NCBI GenBank assembly: GCA_951799425.1 | Contig: OX637397.1 | Coordinates: 41,520,409 to 41,584,408 of the forward strand | Source of the DNA: Ilex aquifolium | Taxonomy: Eukaryota; Streptophyta; Magnoliopsida; Aquifoliales; Aquifoliaceae | Length of the DNA: 64,000 bases | Direction: 5' to 3' | In this document: piece after piece, positions 1 to 9,822 of the stretch | Numbering within the stretch: position 1 is the first letter of the stretch | Layout of the letters: every line of letters starts with the position of its first letter | Notes under the pieces: generated by a model | The model's input: only the letters and a program-made list of their open reading frames with translations | The model's database searches: none | What the model was told of the DNA's origin: nothing | Position numbers and translations under genes: made by a program

Positions 1-37
1 ATTGAGTTAATTCTTGCGGCATTTTAAAGAGAACTTG

Positions 38-46
38 AAACCCTAA
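38..46 (+). other. Telo-box AAACCCTAA, one per unit (first copy)
   Basis: Nine bases identical to a permutation of the plant-type telomere repeat (CCCTAAA)n, in half A. The next copy is at 417-425, and it recurs in nearly every unit. Disrupted examples are AAACCCTAG near 29195 and AAACCCCAA near 39799. The homologous site in half B is ATCCCTAA, which lacks the full box. It is a single box per unit, not a telomere tract. In plants such boxes can be bound by telomere-repeat-binding (TRB) proteins; binding here is inference. Confidence 0.55.
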
Positions 47-140
47 CCAATATATTCAGATCAAAATTGGTGATTCATCTTTTAACAAGTTCGAAATGCT
101 GATGGAAGGTTGGTATAGTTGGCCATTCCCCTCCACAAGG

Positions 141-149
141 AAAAAAAAA
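141..149 (+). repeat. A-run (8-10 A) in half A, length-variable
   Basis: A homopolymer following CCACAAGG. It is usually eight A, but nine in the first unit and in similar units (for example 3549, 4686, 6958 and 8096), also near 12258, 35350 and 63383, and ten near 38001. It causes part of the 378/379/380 bp unit-length variation. Confidence 0.85.
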
Positions 150-166
150 GTAATTCCCATTCATTC

Positions 167-358
167 TTATTTCTGACATAACTGTTTACTCCGGTCTCTG
201 ATTAAGTTGATTCTTGCGGCATTGTAAATAATTCTTGAATCCCTTACCATTTTATTCACATCAAAAGTCATGAAAAATCCTCTAGCATGGGCTATATTGT
301 AACGCAAATTTGGTGTAGTAAGTAGTCCTCCGTAAAAATGAAATAGTGTATCGGACAT
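167..358 (-). other. Recurrent 63-codon open frame in half B, probably non-coding
   Basis: On the minus strand an ATG inside TATCGGACAT opens a 63-codon frame ending at TAA in half A. It starts MSDTLFHFYGGLL here and MSDRLFHFKGGLL in most units. About 141 of 169 units keep the full length. In most others a GACATAA to GACATTA change creates a stop after 57 codons, and in a few a one-base deletion shifts the frame. The differences between copies are largely amino-acid changing (K/N/Y, T/I, R/C/H, R/S, R/I, K/Q). There is no recognisable domain, signal peptide or membrane segment. The frame spans essentially the whole repeat, so its persistence is best explained by copy similarity. I do not call it a gene. 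Confidence 0.3.
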
Positions 359-379
359 AACTTTTTCTCCCGAACTCGG
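201..379. repeat. Half-unit B of the dimer (179 bp)
   Basis: Begins ATTAAGTTGATTCTTGCGGC and ends CTCCCGAACTCGG. It carries CCCTAACC or CCCTTACC instead of the full AAACCCTAA of half A, then CACATCAAAAGTCATG, a CTAGCATGGGCTATATTG block, AACGCAAATTTGGTG, AGTCCTCC, and TATCGGACATAAC. It is almost always 179 bp. The exception is a variant with one base deleted near its start (AAGTTTTTCTTG, first seen near 1722). Most of the variants that distinguish unit types lie in this half. Confidence 0.85.
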
Positions 380-539
380 ATTGAGCTAATTCTTGCGGCA
401 TTGTAAAGAGAACTTGAAACCCTAACCAATATATTGAGATCAAAATTGGTGATTCATCTTCTAACAAGTTCGAAATGGTGATGGAAATTTGGTATAGTTG
501 ACCATTCCCCTCCACAAGGAAAAAAAAGTAATTTCCCAT
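282..539 (-). other. Read-through 85-codon frame across half A into half B, probably non-coding
   Basis: Where half A is preceded by CTTTTTCTCCCG and half B has GTGTATCGG rather than GTCTATCGG, the minus-strand frame starting MGNYFFFLVEG runs on to 85 codons. Identical copies lie at 2552, 3689, 4826, 7098, 8235 and 15428. They mark one unit type (the one with CCTCCGTAAAAATG) and are useful as a variant label. No homology or motif supports a protein. Confidence 0.25.
370..379. other. Short inverted repeat CCGA-AC-TCGG at the B/A junction
   Basis: Four-base arms with a two-base spacer at the end of half B, kept in almost every unit. The equivalent place in half A reads CTCCGGTCTCTG and lacks the arms. 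A rare variant is CCGAACTCGGG, near 22339 and 24231. Both strands were checked by eye for a CENP-B box (NTTCGNNNNANNCGGGN) here and none fits. Confidence 0.45.
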
Positions 540-605
540 TCTTTCTTATTTCTGACATAACTTTTTACTCCGGTCTCTGATTAAGTTGATTCTTGCGGCA
601 TTGTA

Positions 606-615
606 AAGAATTCTT
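606..615. other. 10 bp perfect palindrome AAGAATTCTT in half B
   Basis: A perfect dyad centred on GAATTC, present in most B half-units. It is lost where the sequence reads AAATAATTC (as near 226) or AGAATTATTG (as near 44151). Its presence or absence tracks unit type, so cutting with an enzyme recognising GAATTC would give a 379 bp ladder with multiples. No function is claimed. Confidence 0.6.
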
Positions 616-1879
616 GAATCCCTAACCATTTTATTCACATCAAAAGTCATGAAAAATCCTCTAGCATGGGCTATATTGTAACGCAAATTTGGTGTAGTAA
701 GTAGTCCTCCTTTAAAATGAAAAAGTCTATCGGACATAACATTTTCACCCGAACTCGGATAGAGCTAATTCTTGCGGCATTTTAAAAAGAACTTGAAACC
801 CTAACCAATATATTCAGATCAAAATTGGTGATTCATCTTCTAACAAGTTCGAAATGGTGATGGAAGTTTGGTATAGTTGTCCATTCCCCTCCACAAGGAA
901 AAAAAAGTAATTTCCCATTCATTCTTATTTCTGACATAACTTTTTACTCCGGTCTCCGATTAAGTTGATTCTTGCGGCATTGTAAAGAATTCTTGAATCG
1001 CTAACCATTTTATTCACATCAAAAGTCATGAAAAATCCTCTAGCACGGGCTATATTGTAACGCAAATTTGGTGTAATAAGTAGTCCTCCTTTAAAATGAA
1101 ATAGTCTATCGGACATAACATTTTCTCCCGAACTCGGATTGAGCTAATTCTTGCGGCATTTTAAAGAGAACTTGAAACCCTAACCAATATATTCAGATCA
1201 AAATTGGTGATTCATCTTCTAACAAATTCGAAATGCTGATGGAAGGTTGGTATAGTTGGCCATTCCCCTCCACAAGGAAAAAAAAGTAATTCCCATTCAT
1301 TCTTATTTCTGACATAACTTTTTACTCCGGTCTCTGATTAAGTTGATTCTTGCGGCATTGTAAAGAATTCTTGAATCCCTAACCATTTTATTCACATCAA
1401 AAGTCATGAAAAATCCTCTAGCATGGGCTATATTGTAACGCAAATTTGGTGTAGTAAGTAATCCTCCTTTAAAATGAAATAGTCTATCGGACATAACATT
1501 TTCACCCGAACTCGGATAGAGCTAATTCTTGCGGCATTTTAAAGAGAACTTGAAACCCTAACCAATATATTCAGATCAAAATTGGTGATTCATCTTCTAA
1601 CAAGTTCGAAATGGTGATGGAAGTTTGGTATAGCTGTCCATTCCCCTCCACAAGGAAAAAAAAGTAATTTCCCATTCTTTCTTATTTCTGACATTACTTT
1701 TTACTCCGGTCTCTGATTAAGTTTTTCTTGCGGCATTGTAAAGAATTCTTGAATCCCTAACCATTTTATTCACATCAAAAGTCATGAAAAATCCTCTAGC
1801 ATGGGCTATATTGTAACGCAAATTTGGTGTAGTAAGTAATCCTCCTTTAAAATGAAATAGTCTATCGGACATAACATTT

Positions 1880-2071
1880 TCACCCGAACTCGGATAGAGC
1901 TAATTCTTGCGGCATTTTAAAGAGAACTTGAAACCCTAACCAATATATTGAGATCAAAATTGGTGATTCATCTTCTAACAAGTTCGAAATGGTGATGGAA
2001 GTTTGGTATAGCTGTCCATTCCCCTCCACAAGGAAAAAAAAGTAATTCCCATTCATTCTTATTTCTGACAT
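1880..2071 (-). other. Recurrent 63-codon open frame in half A, probably non-coding
   Basis: Minus-strand frame starting MSEIRMNGNYFFFLVE, with its ATG in TCTGACAT, the position homologous to the half-B start codon. It is intact only in units with AATTCCC. The common extra T (AATTTCCC) shifts it, leaving a shorter start at MGNYFFF. Its end depends on one base: TTTTCACCCG gives a TGA, whereas TTTTCTCCCG reads on. The phenylalanine run is simply the A-run read in reverse. Frame switching by single-base variants argues against coding. Confidence 0.25.
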
Positions 2072-2436
2072 AACTGTTTACTCCGGTCTCTGATTAAGTT
2101 GATTCTTGCGGCATTGTAAAGAATTCTTGAATCCCTAACCATTTTATTCACATCAAAAGTCATGAAAAATCCTCTAGCATGGGCTATATTGTAACACAAA
2201 TTTGGTGTAGTAAGTAGTCCTCCTTTAAAATGAAATAGTCTATCGGACATAACATTTTCACCCGAACTCGGATTGAGCTAATTCTTGCGGCATTGTAAAG
2301 AGAACTTGAAACCCTAACCAATATATTGAGATCAAAATTGGTGATTCATCTTCTAACAAGTTCGAAATGGTGATGGAAGTTTGGTATAGTTGGCCATTCG
2401 CCTCCACAAGGAAAAAAAAGTAATTCCCATTCATTC

Positions 2437-4710
2437 TTATTTCTGACATAACTGTTTACTCCGGTCTCTGATTAAGTTGATTCTTGCGGCATTGTAAAGA
2501 ATTCTTGAATCCCTAACCATTTTATTCACATCAAAAGTCATGAAAAATCCTCTAGCATGGGCTATATTGTAACGCAAATTTGGTGTAGTAAGTAGTCCTC
2601 CGTAAAAATGAAATAGTGTATCGGACATAACTTTTTCTCCCGAACTCGGATTGAGCTAATTCTTGCGGCATTGTAAAGAGAACTTGAAACCCTAACCAAT
2701 ATATTGAGATCAAAATTGGTGATTCATCTTCTAACAAGTTCGAAATGGTGATGGAAATTTGGTATAGTTGACCATTCCCCTCCACAAGGAAAAAAAAGTA
2801 ATTTCCCATTCTTTCTTATTTCTGACATAACTTTTTACTCCGGTCTCTGATTAAGTTGATTCTTGCGGCATTGTAAAGAATTCTTGAATCCCTAACCATT
2901 TTATTCACATCAAAAGTCATGAAAAATCCTCTAGCATGGGCTATATTGTAACGCAAATTTGGTGTAGTAAGTAGTCCTCCTTTAAAATGAAAAAGTCTAT
3001 CGGACATAACATTTTCACCCGAACTCGGATAGAGCTAATTCTTGCGGCATTTTAAAGAGAACTTGAAACCCTAACCAATATATTCAGATCAAAATTGGTG
3101 ATTCATCTTCTAACAAGTTCGAAATGGTGATGGAAGTTTGGTATAGTTGTCCATTCCCCTCCACAAGGAAAAAAAAGTAATTTCCCATTCTTTCTTATTT
3201 CTGACATTACTTTTTACTCCGGTCTCTGATTAAGTTGATTCTTGCGGCATTGTAAAGAATTCTTGAATCCCTAACCATTTTATTCACATCAAAAGTCACG
3301 AAAAATCCTCTAGCACGGGCTATATTGTAACGCAAATTTGGTGTAATATGTAGTCCTCCTTTAAAATGAAATAGTCTATCGGACATAACATTTTCTCCCG
3401 AACTCGGATTGAGTTAATTCTTGCGGCATTTTAAAGAGAACTTGAAACCCTAACCAATATATTCAGATCAAAATTGGTGATTCATCTTTTAACAAGTTCG
3501 AAATGCTGATGGAAGGTTGGTATAGTTGGCCATTCCCCTCCACAAGGAAAAAAAAAGTAATTCCCATTCATTCTTATTTCTGACATAACTGTTTACTCCG
3601 GTCTCTGATTAAGTTGATTCTTGCGGCATTGTAAATAATTCTTGAATCCCTTACCATTTTATTCACATCAAAAGTCATGAAAAATCCTCTAGCATGGGCT
3701 ATATTGTAACGCAAATTTGGTGTAGTAAGTAGTCCTCCGTAAAAATGAAATAGTGTATCGGACATAACTTTTTCTCCCGAACTCGGATTGAGCTAATTCT
3801 TGCGGCATTGTAAAGAGAACTTGAAACCCTAACCAATATATTGAGATCAAAATTGGTGATTCATCTTCTAACAAGTTCGAAATGGTGATGGAAATTTGGT
3901 ATAGTTGACCATTCCCCTCCACAAGGAAAAAAAAGTAATTTCCCATTCTTTCTTATTTCTGACATAACTTTTTACTCCGGTCTCTGATTAAGTTGATTCT
4001 TGCGGCATTGTAAAGAATTCTTGAATCCCTAACCATTTTATTCACATCAAAAGTCATGAAAAATCCTCTAGCATGGGCTATATTGTAACGCAAATTTGGT
4101 GTAGTAAGTAGTCCTCCTTTAAAATGAAAAAGTCTATCGGACATAACATTTTCACCCGAACTCGGATAGAGCTAATTCTTGCGGCATTTTAAAGAGAACT
4201 TGAAACCCTAACCAATATATTCAGATCAAAATTGGTGATTCATCTTCTAACAAGTTCGGAATGGTGATGGAAGTTTGGTATAGTTGTCCATTCCCCTCCA
4301 CAAGGAAAAAAAAGTAATTTCCCATTCTTTCTTATTTCTGACATTACTTTTTACTCCGGTCTCTGATTAAGTTGATTCTTGCGGCATTGTAAAGAATTCT
4401 TGAATCCCTAACCATTTTATTCACATCAAAAGTCACGAAAAATCCTCTAGCACGGGCTATATTGTAACGCAAATTTGGTGTAATATGTAGTCCTCCTTTA
4501 AAATGAAATAGTCTATCGGACATAACATTTTCTCCCGAACTCGGATTGAGTTAATTCTTGCGGCATTTTAAAGAGAACTTGAAACCCTAACCAATATATT
4601 CAGATCAAAATTGGTGATTCATCTTTTAACAAGTTCGAAATGCTGATGGAAGGTTGGTATAGTTGGCCATTCCCCTCCACAAGGAAAAAAAAAGTAATTC
4701 CCATTCATTC
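2437..4710. repeat. Trimeric higher-order repeat, 1137 bp, two tandem copies
   Basis: Three unit types in fixed order (CCTCCGTAAAAATG type; AAAAAGTCTATC type; GTCACG/ATATGTAG type) repeat at 2437 and 3574, and the first two types start again at 4711. Another trimer occupies 6983-8119. The second copy has a private change, AAGTTCGGAATGG, with the G at 4259. Confidence 0.85.
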
Positions 4711-7700
4711 TTATTTCTGACATAACTGTTTACTCCGGTCTCTGATTAAGTTGATTCTTGCGGCATTGTAAATAATTCTTGAATCCCTTACCATTTTATT
4801 CACATCAAAAGTCATGAAAAATCCTCTAGCATGGGCTATATTGTAACGCAAATTTGGTGTAGTAAGTAGTCCTCCGTAAAAATGAAATAGTGTATCGGAC
4901 ATAACTTTTTCTCCCGAACTCGGATTGAGCTAATTCTTGCGGCATTGTAAAGAGAACTTGAAACCCTAACCAATATATTGAGATCAAAATTGGTGATTCA
5001 TCTTCTAACAAGTTCGAAATGGTGATGGAAATTTGGTATAGTTGACCATTCCCCTCCACAAGGAAAAAAAAGTAATTTCCCATTCTTTCTTATTTCTGAC
5101 ATAACTTTTTACTCCGGTCTCTGATTAAGTTGATTCTTGCGGCATTGTAAAGAATTCTTGAATCCCTAACCATTTTATTCACATCAAAAGTCATGAAAAA
5201 TCCTCTAGCATGGGCTATATTGTAACGCAAATTTGGTGTAGTAAGTAGTCCTCCTTTAAAATGAAAAAGTCTATCGGACATAACATTTTCACCCGAACTC
5301 GGATAGAGCTAATTCTTGCGGCATTTTAAAGAGAACTTGAAACCCTAACCAATATATTCAGATCAAAATTGGTGATTCATCTTCTAACAAGTTCGAAATG
5401 GTGATGGAAGTTTGGTATAGTTGTCCATTCCCCTCCACAAGGAAAAAAAAGTAATTTCCCATTCATTCTTATTTCTGACATAACTTTTTACTCCGGTCTC
5501 TGATTAAGTTGATTCTTGCGGCATTGTAAAGAATTCTTGAATCGCTAACCATTTTATTCACATCAAAAGTCATGAAAAATCCTCTAGCACGGGCTATATT
5601 GTAACGCAAATTTGGTGTAATAAGTAGTCCTCCTTTAAAATGAAATAGTCTATCGGACATAACATTTTCTCCCGAACTCGGATTGAGCTAATTCTTGCGG
5701 CATTTTAAAGAGAACTTGAAACCCTAACCAATATATTCAGATCAAAATTGGTGATTCATCTTCTAACAAATTCGAAATGCTGATGGAAGGTTGGTATAGT
5801 TGGCCATTCCCCTCCACAAGGAAAAAAAAGTAATTCCCATTCATTCTTATTTCTGACATAACTTTTTACTCCGGTCTCTGATTAAGTTGATTCTTGCGGC
5901 ATTGTAAAGAATTCTTGAATCCCTAACCATTTTATTCACATCAAAAGTCATGAAAAATCCTCTAGCATGGGCTATATTGTAACGCAAATTTGGTGTAGTA
6001 AGTAATCCTCCTTTAAAATGAAATAGTCTATCGGACATAACATTTTCACCCGAACTCGGATAGAGCTAATTCTTGCGGCATTTTAAAGAGAACTTGAAAC
6101 CCTAACCAATATATTCAGATCAAAATTGGTGATTCATCTTCTAACAAGTTCGAAATGGTGATGGAAGTTTGGTATAGCTGTCCATTCCCCTCCACAAGGA
6201 AAAAAAAGTAATTTCCCATTCTTTCTTATTTCTGACATTACTTTTTACTCCGGTCTCTGATTAAGTTTTTCTTGCGGCATTGTAAAGAATTCTTGAATCC
6301 CTAACCATTTTATTCACATCAAAAGTCATGAAAAATCCTCTAGCATGGGCTATATTGTAACGCAAATTTGGTGTAGTAAGTAATCCTCCTTTAAAATGAA
6401 ATAGTCTATCGGACATAACATTTTCACCCGAACTCGGATAGAGCTAATTCTTGCGGCATTTTAAAGAGAACTTGAAACCCTAACCAATATATTCAGATCA
6501 AAATTGGTGATTCATCTTCTAACAAGTTCGAAATGGTGATGGAAGTTTGGTATAGTTGTCCATTCCCCTCCACAAGGAAAAAAAAGTAATTTCCCATTCT
6601 TTCTTATTTCTGACATTACTTTTTACTCCGGTCTCTGATTAAGTTGATTCTTGCGGCATTGTAAAGAATTCTTGAATCCCTAACCATTTTATTCACATCA
6701 AAAGTCACGAAAAATCCTCTAGCACGGGCTATATTGTAACGCAAATTTGGTGTAATATGTAGTCCTCCTTTAAAATGAAATAGTCTATCGGACATAACAT
6801 TTTCTCCCGAACTCGGATTGAGTTAATTCTTGCGGCATTTTAAAGAGAACTTGAAACCCTAACCAATATATTCAGATCAAAATTGGTGATTCATCTTTTA
6901 ACAAGTTCGAAATGCTGATGGAAGGTTGGTATAGTTGGCCATTCCCCTCCACAAGGAAAAAAAAAGTAATTCCCATTCATTCTTATTTCTGACATAACTG
7001 TTTACTCCGGTCTCTGATTAAGTTGATTCTTGCGGCATTGTAAATAATTCTTGAATCCCTTACCATTTTATTCACATCAAAAGTCATGAAAAATCCTCTA
7101 GCATGGGCTATATTGTAACGCAAATTTGGTGTAGTAAGTAGTCCTCCGTAAAAATGAAATAGTGTATCGGACATAACTTTTTCTCCCGAACTCGGATTGA
7201 GCTAATTCTTGCGGCATTGTAAAGAGAACTTGAAACCCTAACCAATATATTGAGATCAAAATTGGTGATTCATCTTCTAACAAGTTCGAAATGGTGATGG
7301 AAATTTGGTATAGTTGACCATTCCCCTCCACAAGGAAAAAAAAGTAATTTCCCATTCTTTCTTATTTCTGACATAACTTTTTACTCCGGTCTCTGATTAA
7401 GTTGATTCTTGCGGCATTGTAAAGAATTCTTGAATCCCTAACCATTTTATTCACATCAAAAGTCATGAAAAATCCTCTAGCATGGGCTATATTGTAACGC
7501 AAATTTGGTGTAGTAAGTAGTCCTCCTTTAAAATGAAAAAGTCTATCGGACATAACATTTTCACCCGAACTCGGATAGAGCTAATTCTTGCGGCATTTTA
7601 AAGAGAACTTGAAACCCTAACCAATATATTCAGATCAAAATTGGTGATTCATCTTCTAACAAGTTCGGAATGGTGATGGAAGTTTGGTATAGTTGTCCAT

Positions 7701-9822
7701 TCCCCTCCACAAGGAAAAAAAAGTAATTTCCCATTCTTTCTTATTTCTGACATTACTTTTTACTCCGGTCTCTGATTAAGTTGATTCTTGCGGCATTGTA
7801 AAGAATTCTTGAATCCCTAACCATTTTATTCACATCAAAAGTCACGAAAAATCCTCTAGCACGGGCTATATTGTAACGCAAATTTGGTGTAATATGTAGT
7901 CCTCCTTTAAAATGAAATAGTCTATCGGACATAACATTTTCTCCCGAACTCGGATTGAGTTAATTCTTGCGGCATTTTAAAGAGAACTTGAAACCCTAAC
8001 CAATATATTCAGATCAAAATTGGTGATTCATCTTTTAACAAGTTCGAAATGCTGATGGAAGGTTGGTATAGTTGGCCATTCCCCTCCACAAGGAAAAAAA
8101 AAGTAATTCCCATTCATTCTTATTTCTGACATAACTGTTTACTCCGGTCTCTGATTAAGTTGATTCTTGCGGCATTGTAAATAATTCTTGAATCCCTTAC
8201 CATTTTATTCACATCAAAAGTCATGAAAAATCCTCTAGCATGGGCTATATTGTAACGCAAATTTGGTGTAGTAAGTAGTCCTCCGTAAAAATGAAATAGT
8301 GTATCGGACATAACTTTTTCTCCCGAACTCGGATTGAGCTAATTCTTGCGGCATTGTAAAGAGAACTTGAAACCCTAACCAATATATTGAGATCAAAATT
8401 GGTGATTCATCTTCTAACAAGTTCGAAATGGTGATGGAAATTTGGTATAGTTGACCATTCCCCTCCACAAGGAAAAAAAAGTAATTTCCCATTCTTTCTT
8501 ATTTCTGACATAACTTTTTACTCCGGTCTCTGATTAAGTTGATTCTTGCGGCATTGTAAAGAATTCTTGAATCCCTAACCATTTTATTCACATCAAAAGT
8601 CATGAAAAATCCTCTAGCATGGGCTATATTGTAACGCAAATTTGGTGTAGTAAGTAGTCCTCCTTTAAAATGAAAAAGTCTATCGGACATAACATTTTCA
8701 CCCGAACTCGGATAGAGCTAATTCTTGCGGCATTTTAAAGAGAACTTGAAACCCTAACCAATATATTCAGATCAAAATTGGTGATTCATCTTCTAACAAG
8801 TTCGAAATGGTGATGGAAGTTTGGTATAGTTGTCCATTCCCCTCCACAAGGAAAAAAAAGTAATTTCCCATTCATTCTTATTTCTGACATAACTTTTTAC
8901 TCCGGTCTCTGATTAAGTTGATTCTTGCGGCATTGTAAAGAATTCTTGAATCGCTAACCATTTTATTCACATCAAAAGTCATGAAAAATCCTCTAGCACG
9001 GGCTATATTGTAACGCAAATTTGGTGTAATAAGTAGTCCTCCTTTAAAATGAAATAGTCTATCGGACATAACATTTTCTCCCGAACTCGGATTGAGCTAA
9101 TTCTTGCGGCATTTTAAAGAGAACTTGAAACCCTAACCAATATATTCAGATCAAAATTGGTGATTCATCTTCTAACAAATTCGAAATGCTGATGGAAGGT
9201 TGGTATAGTTGGCCATTCCCCTCCACAAGGAAAAAAAAGTAATTCCCATTCATTCTTATTTCTGACATAACTTTTTACTCCGGTCTCTGATTAAGTTGAT
9301 TCTTGCGGCATTGTAAAGAATTCTTGAATCCCTAACCATTTTATTCACATCAAAAGTCATGAAAAATCCTCTAGCATGGGCTATATTGTAACGCAAATTT
9401 GGTGTAGTAAGTAATCCTCCTTTAAAATGAAATAGTCTATCGGACATAACATTTTCACCCGAACTCGGATAGAGCTAATTCTTGCGGCATTTTAAAGAGA
9501 ACTTGAAACCCTAACCAATATATTCAGATCAAAATTGGTGATTCATCTTCTAACAAGTTCGAAATGGTGATGGAAGTTTGGTATAGCTGTCCATTCCCCT
9601 CCACAAGGAAAAAAAAGTAATTTCCCATTCTTTCTTATTTCTGACATTACTTTTTACTCCGGTCTCTGATTAAGTTTTTCTTGCGGCATTGTAAAGAATT
9701 CTTGAATCCCTAACCATTTTATTCACATCAAAAGTCATGAAAAATCCTCTAGCATGGGCTATATTGTAACGCAAATTTGGTGTAGTAAGTAATCCTCCTT
9801 TAAAATGAAATAGTCTATCGGA
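3005..9822. repeat. Tandem duplication of a 9-unit block, 3409 bp per copy
   Basis: Positions 3574, 4711, 5090, 5469 and 5847 match 6983, 8120, 8499, 8878 and 9256 with a constant offset of 3409. The private G at 4259 has its partner at 7668, the same offset. Copies are approximately 3005-6413 and 6414-9822. Upstream the match ends where unit 8 has AAAAAGTCT and its counterpart AAATAGTCT. Downstream it ends where TTCAGATC becomes TTGAGATC near 9902. The block contains two trimers, so it arose after them. Confidence 0.82.

Larger units (their letters stand above)
1..200. repeat. Half-unit A of the dimer (199-200 bp)
   Basis: Begins ATTGAGTTAATTCTTGCGGC and ends GGTCTCTG. In order it holds AAACCCTAA (38-46), a GATC (60-63), TTCGAA (90-95), the CCCCTCCACAAGG block, an A-run (141-149 here), a CCCATTCATTC block and GACATAAC. 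Against half B the first ~66 bases align without gaps at about four in five identical positions. The middle is divergent, and A has about 20 extra bases, mostly between the A-run and GACATAAC. A and B therefore look like diverged copies of one ancestral ~180 bp monomer. Confidence 0.85.
1..379. repeat. Reference dimeric unit (first complete copy)
   Basis: One full period, from ATTGAGTTAATTC at base 1 to the base before the next ATTGAGCTAATTC at 380. It consists of half A (1-200) followed by half B (201-379). The phase is arbitrary and was chosen because both halves begin with the same block, ATTRAGYTRATTCTTGCGGC. Units are 379 bp when half A has AATTTCCC or an A-run of nine, and 378 bp when it has AATTCCC with eight A residues. 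Confidence 0.93.
1..2436. repeat. 6-unit segment, copied again at 7954-10389 (offset 7953)
   Basis: The unit order here is the CCTCCGTAAAAATG type, the AAAAAGTCTATC type, the TAATAAGTAG/CACGGG type, the AGTAATCCTCC type, the one-base-deleted AAGTTTTTCTT type, and the AACACAAAT type. The same order recurs at 7954 with a constant offset of 7953 bp (167 to 8120, 925 to 8878, 1303 to 9256, 2059 to 10012). The first five unit types also recur from 4711 (offset 4544). Confidence 0.8.

Noticed and set aside
38-46. Telomere or interstitial telomeric tract
   Set aside because: AAACCCTAA is a single nine-base box per unit with no tandem CCCTAAA run around it.
370-400. CENP-B box (NTTCGNNNNANNCGGGN)
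   Set aside because: Both TTCGAA and CCCGAACTCGG were tested in both orientations; the required spaced bases do not match.
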